In this document: one piece after another, positions 34,840-43,701 of the stretch
Layout: every line of letters begins with the position of its first letter
How positions within the stretch are numbered: the stretch's first letter is position 1
NCBI GenBank assembly: GCA_041397865.1
Contig: JAWKVT010000002.1
Coordinates: forward strand, 124,001 to 188,000
DNA: 64,000 bases
Source: TMED27 sp041397865
GTDB lineage: Bacteria; Pseudomonadota; Alphaproteobacteria; Micavibrionales; Micavibrionaceae
Direction: 5' to 3'
Notes under the pieces: model-generated
Database searches by the model: none
Seen by the model: the letters and a program-made list of their open reading frames with translations, nothing else
What the model was told of the DNA's origin: nothing
Position numbers and translations under genes: made by a program

Positions 34840-35694
34840 ATGAGAACTGGACTAATAGCACGGAAAGAAGGCATGACGAGGATCTTCGACGAAGATGGCC
34901 GTCATATTCCCGTAACCGTATTAAAGCTGGATGAATGTCAGGTTGTCGCCGTCCGCACCGAAGAAAAAGACGGCTACACGGCGGTTCAACTCGGCGCAGG
35001 TAAAGCCAAGATCAAACGCACATCAAAAGCGCAGCGCGGTCACTTCGCCAAGTCAAAGATTGAGCCGAAGAAAAAGCTTGCGGAATTTCGCGTCGCCAAT
35101 GAAAACATTCTTGAAATTGGCGCACAACTCGGCGCAAACCACTTTGTCGCCGGTCAGTATGTTGACGTGACCGCCACATCCAAAGGTAAAGGTTTCGCCG
35201 GTGCAATGAAACGCCACAACTTTGGCGGTCTGCGCGCTTCTCACGGCGTGTCAATTTCCCACCGTTCGCACGGTTCAACCGGTCAGTGTCAGGAGCCCGG
35301 CAGGGTCTTCAAAGGCAAAAAAATGGCTGGCCATCTGGGTGATGAACGCGTGACCACGCAAAATTTGCAGGTGGTCGCTGTTGACCTTGAGGATGACTTG
35401 ATTTTGGTAAGGGGCGCTGTCCCCGGTGCAAAATCCGGCTGGGTTCTGATTAACGATGCCGTTAAAAAACCCATGCCTGAGGGCCTGCCTTTGCCTGCCG
35501 GCCTGAAAGTTGATGAGAAAAAGCTGGCTGAAGAACAGGCTAAGCTTGATGAAGAGGCCGCAGCCAAAGAGGCCGAAGCGGAAGCGGAAAGAAGAGCGCA
35601 ACAGGAAGAAGCGTTAAAAGCGGCAGAGGCGAAAGCGGATGAAGCTGGACAAGGGGCGTCTGAAGAGAAGCCCGAAGAGAAAAAGGAAGACTAA
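34840..35694 (+). CDS. rplC: 50S ribosomal protein L3 with a long acidic coiled-coil tail
   Basis: 284 residues against about 205-240 in relatives. The L3 core (RTGLIARKEGMTRIFDEDGR, FGGLRASHGVSISHRSHGST, GQCQEPGRVFKGKKMAGHLG) ends near residue 215. After that comes a Glu/Ala/Lys stretch of about 65 residues (KLAEEQAKLDEEAAAKEAEA and on) that should form a long helix or coiled coil, ending in EEKPEEKKED. L3 is an early assembly protein near the peptidyl transferase centre. The tail is probably surface-exposed or disordered. Confidence 0.97.
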   Translation: MRTGLIARKEGMTRIFDEDGRHIPVTVLKLDECQVVAVRTEEKDGYTAVQLGAGKAKIKRTSKAQRGHFAKSKIEPKKKLAEFRVANENILEIGAQLGANHFVAGQYVDVTATSKGKGFAGAMKRHNFGGLRASHGVSISHRSHGSTGQCQEPGRVFKGKKMAGHLGDERVTTQNLQVVAVDLEDDLILVRGAVPGAKSGWVLINDAVKKPMPEGLPLPAGLKVDEKKLAEEQAKLDEEAAAKEAEAEAERRAQQEEALKAAEAKADEAGQGASEEKPEEKKED

Positions 35695-35697
35695 AAG

Positions 35698-36321
35698 ATG
35701 AAAGTCGCAGTTAAATCACTCGATGGCAAAGCTTCAGGCGAAATTACGCTTGATAACGACATCTTTGGCGCGGAAGTGCGCGCGGACCTGATGCACCAGA
35801 TGGTGAATTACCAGCTCGCAAAGCGCCGTTCCGGCAACCACAAGGCCAAACAGCGCCATGAAATTTCCGGCACAGGCAAAAAACCTTGGGCGCAAAAAGG
35901 CACGGGCCGCGCCCGCGCCGGTGATCTCAAACGCAACATCGACCGCGGCGGCGCTGTTGTCCACGGCCCGGTTGTGCGCGATCATGCAACATCACTGCCG
36001 AAGAAAATTCGTACAGCCGCGTTAAAATCCGCGCTGTCTTCAAAAGCCGCAGCGGGCAAGCTTATCATCCTTGATGAAGCCAAGGCCAAAGATCATAAAA
36101 CAAAGCCGATGGCCGCAGCCATGAAAAAGCTGGAACTGGACAACGCCCTCATCGTTGCCGGCGGTGAAGTAGACGTGAATTTTGCACGCGCTACCGCCAA
36201 TCTGCCGCGTATTGATGTCCTTCCATCCGCCGGGGCAAATGTCTATGACATTCTCCGCCGCGATGTGTTGGTGCTGACAAAAGACGCTGTGAAAGACATC
36301 ACAGAGAAACTGAAAGGTTAA
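35698..36321 (+). CDS. rplD: 50S ribosomal protein L4
   Basis: 207 residues. The long loop segment with KPWAQKGTGRARAGDLKRNI and the globular SKAAAGKLIILDEAKAKDHK part are normal. L4 lines the exit tunnel. The gene begins 3 bases after rplC and ends 4 bases before rplW. Confidence 0.97.
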   Translation: MKVAVKSLDGKASGEITLDNDIFGAEVRADLMHQMVNYQLAKRRSGNHKAKQRHEISGTGKKPWAQKGTGRARAGDLKRNIDRGGAVVHGPVVRDHATSLPKKIRTAALKSALSSKAAAGKLIILDEAKAKDHKTKPMAAAMKKLELDNALIVAGGEVDVNFARATANLPRIDVLPSAGANVYDILRRDVLVLTKDAVKDITEKLKG

Positions 36322-36325
36322 GATA

Positions 36326-36640
36326 ATGGCAAAGGCACAGAAAAAAGAAGCCACGGTTAAGGATTACAACATTATCCTCAGCCCCCACGTCACGGAAAAA
36401 GCAACTCTGGGTTCCGAGCACGGTCAGGTGACGTTCAAAGTCGCAAAAGACGCAACCAAACCTGAAATCAAACAGGCCGTTGAAAATCTTTTCGATGTAA
36501 AGGTCAAAGCCGTGAACACAATGGTGCAAAAAGGTAAAACCAAACGCTTTAAGGGTATCATTGGCCGCCGTTCAGATTTCAAAAAAGCGATTGTCACCCT
36601 TGAAGAAGGTCAAACAATCGACACGGGAACCGGCGTATAA
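36326..36640 (+). CDS. rplW: 50S ribosomal protein L23
   Basis: 104 residues. DYNIILSPHVTEKATLGSEH, FDVKVKAVNTMVQKGKTKRF and GRRSDFKKAIVTLEEGQ are family segments. L23 sits at the tunnel exit and docks trigger factor and SRP. Normal S10 operon position. Confidence 0.97.
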   Translation: MAKAQKKEATVKDYNIILSPHVTEKATLGSEHGQVTFKVAKDATKPEIKQAVENLFDVKVKAVNTMVQKGKTKRFKGIIGRRSDFKKAIVTLEEGQTIDTGTGV

Positions 36641-36691
36641 AGTTTAAAACTATGGCGGCTTCGCCGAGAATGAGCAAAAGGAAGTAAGAAA

Positions 36692-37519
36692 ATGGCATTG
36701 AAAAAGTTTAACCCCACATCCCCCGGTCAACGCCAATTGGTGCAGATTGACCGTAAGGATCTGTATAAGGGCAAACCGGAAAAGACCCTCACCGAAGGTC
36801 TGACCAAAACCGGTGGACGCAACAACTATGGTCGCATTACAACCCGTCACATCGGTGGCGGTCACAAGCGCCGCTACCGCCTGATCGACTGGAAACGTCG
36901 TGACAGATGGGACATCGAAGGCACAGTCGCGCGCATCGAATATGACCCGAACCGTACGGCGTTTATCGCCCTGATTGAATATAAAGACGGCGAAAAGCGC
37001 TACATCGTTGCCCCCCAGCGCCTGAATGTCGGTGACAAGATTATCGCCGGTGATAAAGTGGACGTCAAACCCGGCAACTGCATGCCGCTGAGAAGCATGC
37101 CGGTGGGGACCATCATCCACAATATCGAAATGAAACCCGGCAAGGGCGCGCAGATGATCCGCTCCGCCGGAACCTTCGCTCAGCTTGTGGGCCGCGATCA
37201 GGGTTACGCCCAGGTTAAGCTTTCATCCGGCGAACTCCGCGTTGTGCGCGGCGAATGCATCGCCACGGTCGGCGCGGTTTCAAACCCCGATCACATGAAC
37301 ACCAATGATGGTAAAGCCGGCCGCACCCGCTGGAAGGGCAAACGCCCGACAGTGCGCGGTGTGGTGATGAACCCTGTTGATCACCCCCATGGTGGTGGTG
37401 AAGGTCGGACATCCGGTGGTCGTAACCCTGTCACGCCTTGGGGCGTTCCGACCAAGGGTTACAAAACCCGTAAGAACAAAGCAACGGATAAATATATCGT
37501 GAGAAGAAGGAAGAAATAA
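36692..37519 (+). CDS. rplB: 50S ribosomal protein L2
   Basis: 275 residues. KKFNPTSPGQRQLVQIDRKD, TTRHIGGGHKRRYRLIDWKR, the conserved NPVDHPHGGGEGRTSGGRNP near the peptidyl transferase centre and the basic end are all present. Its stop codon shares one base with the rpsS start (TAATG). Confidence 0.98.
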   Translation: MALKKFNPTSPGQRQLVQIDRKDLYKGKPEKTLTEGLTKTGGRNNYGRITTRHIGGGHKRRYRLIDWKRRDRWDIEGTVARIEYDPNRTAFIALIEYKDGEKRYIVAPQRLNVGDKIIAGDKVDVKPGNCMPLRSMPVGTIIHNIEMKPGKGAQMIRSAGTFAQLVGRDQGYAQVKLSSGELRVVRGECIATVGAVSNPDHMNTNDGKAGRTRWKGKRPTVRGVVMNPVDHPHGGGEGRTSGGRNPVTPWGVPTKGYKTRKNKATDKYIVRRRKK

Positions 37520-37797
37520 TGGCACGCAGCGTATGGAAAGGCCCGTTTGTGGAAAAGAGCCTCCTCAAAAAAGTTGAGGAAGCCCGCAAAGCTGGCAAAA
37601 ACACAGTCATCAAAACATGGTCGCGCCGCTCAACAATTCTGCCGAACATGATCGGTCTGACATTTGGCGTTCACAACGGCAAAAAATTCATTCCAGTTGT
37701 CATCAGCGATCAGATGATCGGACACAAACTGGGTGAGTTCGCGCCCACACGCACCTATCATGGTCATGGGGCGGACAAGAAAGCGAAGAAGGGATAA
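37519..37797 (+). CDS. rpsS: 30S ribosomal protein S19
   Basis: 92 residues. ARSVWKGPFVEKSLLKKVEE, WSRRSTILPNMIGLTFGVHN and LGEFAPTRTYHGHGADKKAK match the family. It binds 16S rRNA in the head with S13. Overlaps the rplB stop by one base. Confidence 0.97.
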   Translation: MARSVWKGPFVEKSLLKKVEEARKAGKNTVIKTWSRRSTILPNMIGLTFGVHNGKKFIPVVISDQMIGHKLGEFAPTRTYHGHGADKKAKKG

Positions 37798-37803
37798 CAC
37801 GCA

Positions 37804-38181
37804 ATGGGACAGGATAAAAACCCGCGCCGGGTAAAAGAAAACGAAGCAATGGCCTACGGGAAGTATTTCCAGACTTCTCCGCAAAAGCTCAATCTGCTTG
37901 CGCAAAGCATCCGTGGTAAAAACGCGGGCCGTGCGCTGATCGACTTGGAATTTTCCAAACGCCGCATGGCCGGTGATGTGCGCAAACTCCTGCAATCGGC
38001 TGTAGCCAATGCGGAAAACAACCATGGTCTGGACGTAGACCGCTTGGTCGTTGCTGAAGCCACCGTTGGCAAAACGCTGAAGATGAAGCGTTTCCGCGCC
38101 CGCGCCCGTGGCCGCGCCGCACGCATCGAAAAGAAATTCTCCAACATGACCATTGTGGTCCGTGAACAGCAAGAAGCATAA
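37804..38181 (+). CDS. rplV: 50S ribosomal protein L22
   Basis: 125 residues. YFQTSPQKLNLLAQSIRGKN, SAVANAENNHGLDVDRLVVA and the C-terminal GRAARIEKKFSNMTIVVRE are typical. The N-terminus is about 10 residues longer than average (MGQDKNPRRVKENEAMAYGK); a second ATG at Met16 is possible. L22 reaches into the exit tunnel. Confidence 0.96.
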   Translation: MGQDKNPRRVKENEAMAYGKYFQTSPQKLNLLAQSIRGKNAGRALIDLEFSKRRMAGDVRKLLQSAVANAENNHGLDVDRLVVAEATVGKTLKMKRFRARARGRAARIEKKFSNMTIVVREQQEA

Positions 38182-38195
38182 GGAGCTTTAGAAAT

Positions 38196-38879
38196 ATGGG
38201 TCAGAAAGTTAATCCGATTGGACTGCGCGTAGGGATCAACCGCACATGGGATTCCCGCTGGTATGCGAACCGCGATTATGCCGACAAGCTGGTCGAAGAT
38301 CTCAAACTGCGCGAATTCGTTCAGGAACACCTGAAAGCCGCCGGGATATCAAAGGTCATTATCGAGCGCGCCGCAAAAAACACCAAGGTAACGGTGCATA
38401 CCGCCCGCCCCGGCGTGATTATCGGTAAAAAAGGCGCCGACATCGAAAAACTCCGCAACAAGCTCTCCGCTCTTGCAGGCAGTGAAGTTTCCCTGAATAT
38501 CGTCGAAGTGCGCAAACCCGAACTTGACGCCCAACTGGCCGCCGAAGGCGTAGCCCAGCAGCTTGAGCGCCGCGTCTCTTTCCGCCGCGCCATGAAGCGC
38601 GCTGTGCAAAGCGCCATGCGTCTGGGCGCGGGCGGCATCCGTATTAACGTTTCGGGTCGCCTTGGCGGCGCGGACATCGCCCGTACAGAATGGTACCGCG
38701 AAGGCCGCGTGCCGCTTCATACGCTTCGCGCGGATGTTGATTACGGAACAGCCGAGGGTCTGACTACATATGGGATTATCGGTGTAAAAATCTGGATTTA
38801 TAAAGGCGATATTATGGAGCATGACCCGATGGCCCGCGATAAACGTCTGGAAGGTCAGGGCGGCGCGCCGAGAAGTTAA
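38196..38879 (+). CDS. rpsC: 30S ribosomal protein S3
   Basis: 227 residues. GQKVNPIGLRVGINRTWDSR, the KH domain with RPGVIIGKKGADIEKLRN and the C-terminal RLGGADIARTEWYREGRVPL are complete. Part of the mRNA entry channel. A 165-base gap, unusually long for this operon, separates it from rplP. Confidence 0.98.
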   Translation: MGQKVNPIGLRVGINRTWDSRWYANRDYADKLVEDLKLREFVQEHLKAAGISKVIIERAAKNTKVTVHTARPGVIIGKKGADIEKLRNKLSALAGSEVSLNIVEVRKPELDAQLAAEGVAQQLERRVSFRRAMKRAVQSAMRLGAGGIRINVSGRLGGADIARTEWYREGRVPLHTLRADVDYGTAEGLTTYGIIGVKIWIYKGDIMEHDPMARDKRLEGQGGAPRS

Positions 38880-39044
38880 CCGGAGTAACGTAATTTTTTG
38901 CTTGTAACGCAGTCGTAAAACCGTTATAAAGCGCTCAAATTTACCGGAACGTTTAAAGCGTTTAACCATATGGGAACTCTCTTAAGGTTTAAGAAAAGTC
39001 CATGTGATTGAGAATTTTTTGTTTGGAAATAAGGAACGAAGGCT

Positions 39045-39473
39045 ATGCTAAGCCCTAAAAAGTTTAAACATCGCAAACAACATAAAGGCCGCATTCATGG
39101 TAATGCAAAGGGCGGATCGACCCTCGCTTTCGGCGCTTACGGGTTGAAAGCCCTGACGCCGGATCGTATTACCGCCCGCCAGATTGAGGCCGCGCGCCGC
39201 GCCATTACCCGCCACATTAAGCGTCAGGGTAAGGTCTGGATCCGTATTTTCCCTGATGTGCCCGTAACGTCCAAACCCTTGGAAGTGCGTCAGGGTAAAG
39301 GGAAAGGCTCCCCCGAATACTGGGCCGCGCGCGTAAAACCCGGCCGCATCATGTTTGAACTGGACGGTGTGCCTGCGGATGTTGCGCGTGAAGCATTTGC
39401 TCTGGCTGCTATGAAGCTGCCGGTAAAAACAAGATTTATAAGCCGTGTCGGCGCAACTGAGGAGGCTGCATAA
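39045..39473 (+). CDS. rplP: 50S ribosomal protein L16
   Basis: 142 residues. LSPKKFKHRKQHKGRIHGNA, GLKALTPDRITARQIEAARR and GKGSPEYWAARVKPGRIMFE are family segments. It binds near the A-site tRNA elbow. AAGGAACGAAGG precedes the start. The 165-base space before it includes TTGTAA-16-TTATAA, a candidate internal promoter. Confidence 0.97.
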   Translation: MLSPKKFKHRKQHKGRIHGNAKGGSTLAFGAYGLKALTPDRITARQIEAARRAITRHIKRQGKVWIRIFPDVPVTSKPLEVRQGKGKGSPEYWAARVKPGRIMFELDGVPADVAREAFALAAMKLPVKTRFISRVGATEEAA

Positions 39474-39474
39474 G

Positions 39475-39729
39475 ATGAAAGCCCAGGATCTGAAAACAAA
39501 AACCCCTGATGAGCTGAAAAAGCTGCTTTTGGAACAAAAGAAAGCTCAGTTCAACCAGCGCTTCCAGAAAACCAGTGGTGCTTTGGAAAACACGTCTGAA
39601 ATTCGCAAAACGCGCCGTACAATCGCGCGTATCAAAACATTTTTGAATGCCAAGCCTGAGGAAGGGAAGTCTGCACCGAAAAAAGCAGCCCCTAAAAAGG
39701 CCAAAGCATCTAAAGAAAAAGCTGCATAA
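39475..39729 (+). CDS. rpmC: 50S ribosomal protein L29 with a lysine/alanine-rich tail
   Basis: 84 residues from the ATG at 39475 (MKAQDLKTKTPDELKKLLLE), which has GGAGG in the end of rplP; a longer frame upstream is not needed. The L29 core ends near residue 60. The last 24 residues (PEEGKSAPKKAAPKKAKASK onward) are a lysine/alanine/proline-rich extension absent from typical L29. It sits at the tunnel exit beside L23. Confidence 0.95.
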   Translation: MKAQDLKTKTPDELKKLLLEQKKAQFNQRFQKTSGALENTSEIRKTRRTIARIKTFLNAKPEEGKSAPKKAAPKKAKASKEKAA

Positions 39730-39740
39730 GGAACAAAGCT

Positions 39741-40079
39741 ATGCCAAAACGTATATTAGAAGGTGAAGTTGTCAGCGATAAAATGGACAAAACCATTACG
39801 GTTCTTGTCGAGCGTCGCTTCATGCACCCGCTCTATAAAAAATTCGTCAAAAAGACTAAAAAATACGCCGCTCACGATGAGAACAACAGCGTAAAAACCG
39901 GTGATCGCGTTCAGATTATCGAATGCGCGCCGATTTCCAAGCGTAAAACATGGGCGGTCTTTACGGGCGACCAGCAAGCTGCCGTCGCGCCGAAGAAAAC
40001 AGAATCCAAAAAAGCCGCCCCAAAAGCTAAAGCAAAAACACCGGCTAAGAAAAAAGCCGCAAAAGGGGGAGATGAATAA
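39741..40079 (+). CDS. rpsQ: 30S ribosomal protein S17 with a lysine/alanine-rich tail
   Basis: 112 residues against about 80-90. The OB-fold core (LEGEVVSDKMDKTITVLVER, GDRVQIIECAPISKRKTWAV) ends near residue 80. The tail (APKKTESKKAAPKAKAKTPA and on) is basic low complexity. It is an early-binding 16S rRNA protein. Confidence 0.95.
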   Translation: MPKRILEGEVVSDKMDKTITVLVERRFMHPLYKKFVKKTKKYAAHDENNSVKTGDRVQIIECAPISKRKTWAVFTGDQQAAVAPKKTESKKAAPKAKAKTPAKKKAAKGGDE

Positions 40080-40081
40080 TC

Positions 40082-40450
40082 ATGATTCAAATGCAATCCA
40101 GAATGGAAGTCGCTGACAACTCCGGTGCCCGTCAAGTGCAGTGCATCAAGGTTCTCGGCGGATCGAAGCGCCGCACGGCCAGCGTCGGCGACATCGTGAT
40201 CGTGTCCGTGAAAGAAGCTATTCCCCGTGGCCGCGTGAAAAAAGGTAACGTTCAGCGCGCCGTCATCGTGCGTACGAAAAAAGGTTTAAACCGCCCCTAC
40301 GGCGAAACCATCAGCTTCGACACAAATGCATGTGTGCTGATTAACAATAATAACGAGCCGGTCGGCACGCGGATTTTCGGTCCCGTAACCCGTGAACTCC
40401 GTGCCAAAGGCTTCATGAAAATTATCTCTTTGGCTGGCGAGGTACTCTAG
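40082..40450 (+). CDS. rplN: 50S ribosomal protein L14
   Basis: 122 residues, the normal length. MIQMQSRMEVADNSGARQVQ, KGNVQRAVIVRTKKGLNRPY and GTRIFGPVTRELRAKGFMKI are highly conserved. It forms part of inter-subunit bridge B8. Confidence 0.98.
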   Translation: MIQMQSRMEVADNSGARQVQCIKVLGGSKRRTASVGDIVIVSVKEAIPRGRVKKGNVQRAVIVRTKKGLNRPYGETISFDTNACVLINNNNEPVGTRIFGPVTRELRAKGFMKIISLAGEVL

Positions 40451-40452
40451 AT

Positions 40453-40776
40453 ATGGCACAGGCTAAGTTGAAAATTAAAAAAGGCGATCAGGTCGTCATT
40501 CTGACCGGTAAGGACAAGGGCGCCAAAGGCGAGGTTCTTAAAACCCTTCCTGCCGAGCGCCGCGTGATTGTTCAGGGCGTCAACGTCGTAAAGAAACATG
40601 CAAAACCGACGCAGTTTTCTGCCGGCGGTGTGCAGCAAAAAGAATTGTCGATCCATATTTCAAATGTCGCTCTGGCTGATCCGAAATCCGGAAAAGCAAC
40701 GCGCGTGGGTTACAAGACGTTGAAAGACGGCAAAAAGGTCCGCGTCGCAAAAAAATCTGGCGAAACGGTTGAATAG
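40453..40776 (+). CDS. rplX: 50S ribosomal protein L24
   Basis: 107 residues. KIKKGDQVVILTGKDKGAKG is the KOW signature and VQGVNVVKKHAKPTQFSAGG follows. An assembly initiator that binds the 5' end of 23S rRNA. The start is 3 bases after rplN. Confidence 0.97.
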   Translation: MAQAKLKIKKGDQVVILTGKDKGAKGEVLKTLPAERRVIVQGVNVVKKHAKPTQFSAGGVQQKELSIHISNVALADPKSGKATRVGYKTLKDGKKVRVAKKSGETVE

Positions 40777-40795
40777 GATCTGTGGAGTAGGAACA

Positions 40796-41353
40796 ATGGC
40801 AAAAGCAAACACAAAACCGCGTTATCAGGGCATCTATGAAAAAGAAATCGTGCCCGCGATGCAGAAGAAATTCGGCTATAAAAACAAGCACGAAATCCCG
40901 CAAATCACGAAGATCGTGATGAATATGGGCGTGGGCGAAGCCACAACGGACCGCAAGCATATTGAAAATGCCGCGAATGACATGGCGCTGATCGCCGGTC
41001 AAAAGCCTGTGATAACAAAGGCGAAACAGTCCAACGCATCATTCAAAATCCGCGACGGGCAGGCCATCGGCTGTAAAGTCACGCTGCGCCGTCAGAAAAT
41101 GTACGAGTTTCTCGACCGCTTCGTAACGATCGCTCTGCCGCGTGTGCGCGACTTCCGCGGCATCAACGGCAAAAGCTTCGACGGACGCGGAAACTATGCC
41201 GTAGGCATTAAGGAACACATCATTTTCCCCGAGATCGACTACGATAAAGTCGATAAAATTCGCGGAATGGATATTGTAATTTGTACGTCGGCAAAAACGA
41301 ATGAAGAAGCCAAAGAGCTGCTTCGTCTGTTCAAGCTGCCCTTTAAGAATTAA
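40796..41353 (+). CDS. rplE: 50S ribosomal protein L5
   Basis: 185 residues from the ATG at 40796 (MAKANTKPRYQGIYEKEIVP), with GGAGTAGGAAC upstream; a frame start nine codons earlier overlaps rplX and lacks support. IPQITKIVMNMGVGEATTDR, QPVITKAK-type KPVITKAKQSNASFKIRDGQ and EIDYDKVDKIRGMDIVICTS are conserved. It binds 5S rRNA. Confidence 0.97.
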   Translation: MAKANTKPRYQGIYEKEIVPAMQKKFGYKNKHEIPQITKIVMNMGVGEATTDRKHIENAANDMALIAGQKPVITKAKQSNASFKIRDGQAIGCKVTLRRQKMYEFLDRFVTIALPRVRDFRGINGKSFDGRGNYAVGIKEHIIFPEIDYDKVDKIRGMDIVICTSAKTNEEAKELLRLFKLPFKN

Positions 41354-41378
41354 TTGAAGAAGAAAAGGACGACTTTAA

Positions 41379-41684
41379 ATGGCTAAAGTTTCAATGGTCG
41401 AGCGCGATAAAAAACGCAAAAGACTGGTCAAGAAATACGCGGCAAAGCGCGAAAAGCTTAAAAGCATCATCAAGGATCAAAGCATCCCTGCTGAAGAACG
41501 CTTTCAGGCCGTTTTGCAACTGGCCGAATTGCCCCGTAATTCTTCAAAGATCCGCATGCGTAACCGCTGTGCCCTCACGGGCCGCCCGCATGGCTACTAC
41601 CGTAAGTTTAACCTTTCCCGTATCGCATTGCGGGACCTGGCCTCTCGTGGTGAGTTGCCGGGTGTAACGAAATCAAGCTGGTAA
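41379..41684 (+). CDS. rpsN: 30S ribosomal protein S14
   Basis: 101 residues, the long form without zinc-binding cysteine pairs. NSSKIRMRNRCALTGRPHGY and LSRIALRDLASRGELPGVTK are diagnostic. AAGGACGAC precedes the start. Confidence 0.97.
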   Translation: MAKVSMVERDKKRKRLVKKYAAKREKLKSIIKDQSIPAEERFQAVLQLAELPRNSSKIRMRNRCALTGRPHGYYRKFNLSRIALRDLASRGELPGVTKSSW

Positions 41685-41699
41685 GGAGGAGTAAGACCC

Positions 41700-42098
41700 A
41701 TGGCAATGAGCGATCCTCTTGGTGATATGTTGGCCCGCATCCGCAACGGACAGATGGCGAATAAATCCGTCATTGAATGTCCGCATTCAAAGCTCCGCGA
41801 GAATGTCTGCGCAGTTCTGGCCGAAGAAGGTTTCATCCGCGCCTATAAAAAGGTTGAAGGTGAAAACAATAAGAACACACTGCAAATCGAGCTGAAATAT
41901 GCCGAAGGCCGCGGCGTAATCCGCAAGCTGGATCGTGTATCAAAGCCGGGTCGCCGTGTTTACAAAAACGTAAAAGACATGCCGCGTTTTTATAACGGTC
42001 TGGGCGTTTTGATTGTTTCAACACCGCAGGGTTTAATGACCGACCACAAGGCCCGCGCGGCCAATGTCGGCGGCGAAGTGCTTTGCCAGGTGTTTTAA
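41700..42098 (+). CDS. rpsH: 30S ribosomal protein S8
   Basis: 132 residues. MSDPLGDMLARIRNGQMANK and the C-terminal PGRRVYKNVKDMPRFYNGLG, VSTPQGLMTDHKARAANVGG are typical. A GGAGGAG site precedes the start; Met3 is an alternative. It is the translational repressor of the spc operon in E. coli; whether this holds here is unknown. Confidence 0.97.
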   Translation: MAMSDPLGDMLARIRNGQMANKSVIECPHSKLRENVCAVLAEEGFIRAYKKVEGENNKNTLQIELKYAEGRGVIRKLDRVSKPGRRVYKNVKDMPRFYNGLGVLIVSTPQGLMTDHKARAANVGGEVLCQVF

Positions 42099-42122
42099 GG
42101 GATCTTTTAAAGGAAGAAGACG

Positions 42123-42701
42123 ATGTCACGTATTGGAAGTAAAGTCATTATCCTCCCCGAAGGCGTTGAATTCAGCGTCAACGGTCAGGATGTCAAAGCC
42201 AAGGGCAAGCTCGGCGAGCTTGACCTGCGCATCCATGACGAAGTCTCCATAAAAATGGAAGACATCGCCAATGATGAAGGCAAAACGGAAAAAGTCGTAA
42301 CGCTTGCGCCAAAATCAAACAGCCGCTTTGCAAAGCAAATCTGGCCGACTATGCGCACACTGGTCAACAACATTGTTGTCGGCGTCAGCGAGGGTTACAC
42401 CAAAAAGCTTGAGATCAAAGGCGTTGGTTATCGTGGAAACCTTCAGGGTAAAACGCTGGTCCTGTCTCTCGGCTTCTCGCATGAGGTTCGCTACGATGTG
42501 CCCGAAGGCGTCACCGTTAAAATGGAAGATGCTGCCGGAAAAGGCAGTCAGACGGAAATTCAGGTCACAGGGATCGACAAGCAACTCGTCGGTCAGGTCG
42601 CCGCTAAAATCCGCGGATTTAAAAAGCCGGAACCGTATAAGGGTAAAGGAATCCGCTATGCAGACGAATATGTTGTCCGTAAGGAGGGTAAGAAGAAATA
42701 A
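42123..42701 (+). CDS. rplF: 50S ribosomal protein L6
   Basis: 192 residues, about 15 more than average. SRIGSKVIILPEGVEFSVNG, KKLEIKGVGYRGNLQGKTLV and EPYKGKGIRYADEYVVRKEG are conserved. The excess is in the first domain around residues 40-60. The stop shares one base with the rplR start. Confidence 0.97.
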   Translation: MSRIGSKVIILPEGVEFSVNGQDVKAKGKLGELDLRIHDEVSIKMEDIANDEGKTEKVVTLAPKSNSRFAKQIWPTMRTLVNNIVVGVSEGYTKKLEIKGVGYRGNLQGKTLVLSLGFSHEVRYDVPEGVTVKMEDAAGKGSQTEIQVTGIDKQLVGQVAAKIRGFKKPEPYKGKGIRYADEYVVRKEGKKK

Positions 42702-43084
42702 TGGCTAAAGCATTAACATCCGCTCAGCGTAGAAGTTACCGCACGCGCAATAAAATCCGCCGCGTAAATATTGACCGTGTCGGCGTGCGTGAAACGCGCC
42801 CGCGCCTGTCAATTTTCCGTTCAGGCAGGCAGATCTATGCGCAAGTCATCGACGATATTAAAGGCGTAACGCTGGCTGCGGCTTCAACTCTGGAACCGGA
42901 ACTGAAAGAAAAGCTGAAATCCGGTGCAACGGCGCAGGCCGCTGGTGAAGTCGGCAAACTGGTTGCCGCACGCGCCAAAAAAGCCGGGGTCGAAAAAGTG
43001 GTCTTTGACCGTGGACGTTTTCTCTATCATGGCCGCGTAAAAGCACTGGCCGAAGGCGCCCGTGAAGGCGGCCTGAAATTTTAA
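42701..43084 (+). CDS. rplR: 50S ribosomal protein L18
   Basis: 127 residues. RTRNKIRRVNIDRVGVRETR, RLSIFRSGRQIYAQVIDDIK and VVFDRGRFLYHGRVKALAEG match the family. It binds 5S rRNA with L5. Overlaps rplF by one base. Confidence 0.97.
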   Translation: MAKALTSAQRRSYRTRNKIRRVNIDRVGVRETRPRLSIFRSGRQIYAQVIDDIKGVTLAAASTLEPELKEKLKSGATAQAAGEVGKLVAARAKKAGVEKVVFDRGRFLYHGRVKALAEGAREGGLKF

Positions 43085-43117
43085 GAGCAGTTTTAAAGGA
43101 TTAAGAAGGAAAAGAAC

Positions 43118-43675
43118 ATGGCTCAACCACAAGAACAACAACGTGATAATGAACGCGAAGAACCGGAATTTCTGGAACGCCTCGTTGGCATCAACCGCGT
43201 TGCAAAAGTTGTAAAAGGCGGTCGCCGCTTCGGGTTCGCCGCGCTGATGATCGTTGGCGACGGTAAAGGCCGCGTTGGTCATGGCCATGCCAAAGCCCGT
43301 GAGGTGCCTGAGGCGATCAAAAAAGCCACTGAGCAAGCCAAGCGCAATATGATCCGCGTGCCCCTGCGTGAAGGCCGCACCATCCACCATGATGTCAAAG
43401 GCCGCCACGGCGCGGGTAGAGTGTTCATGCGCTCCGCCCCGCAAGGAACCGGAATTATCGCCGGCGGCCCGATGCGCGCCGTGTTCGAAGCGCTCGGCGT
43501 TCAGGACGTTGTCGCCAAGGCCATCGGTTCAAACAATCCGTATTCCATGGTGAACGCAACATTTGAAGCCTTAAAAGAAACCCAGAGCCCCCGCCACGTA
43601 GCGGCCCGCCGTAATAAAAAAGTAGGCGACGTTGTCTCCGGCCGCGGTGAAAAAGAAGCCGCAAGCGAAGAGTAA
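43118..43675 (+). CDS. rpsE: 30S ribosomal protein S5
   Basis: 185 residues. FLERLVGINRVAKVVKGGRR, GDGKGRVGHGHAKAREVPEA and GTGIIAGGPMRAVFEALGVQ are the family core. It contributes to decoding fidelity. The acidic start (QPQEQQRDNEREEPE) is normal variability. Confidence 0.97.
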   Translation: MAQPQEQQRDNEREEPEFLERLVGINRVAKVVKGGRRFGFAALMIVGDGKGRVGHGHAKAREVPEAIKKATEQAKRNMIRVPLREGRTIHHDVKGRHGAGRVFMRSAPQGTGIIAGGPMRAVFEALGVQDVVAKAIGSNNPYSMVNATFEALKETQSPRHVAARRNKKVGDVVSGRGEKEAASEE

Positions 43676-43701
43676 GACGTGAAGAATAAGGATTAAGAAC
43701 A

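Noticed and set aside
38349..38969. Minus-strand frame whose start lies in the rpsC-rplP gap
   Set aside because: It has a plausible basic start (MVKRFKRSGKFERF), but most of it is antisense to rpsC and no domain is recognisable.
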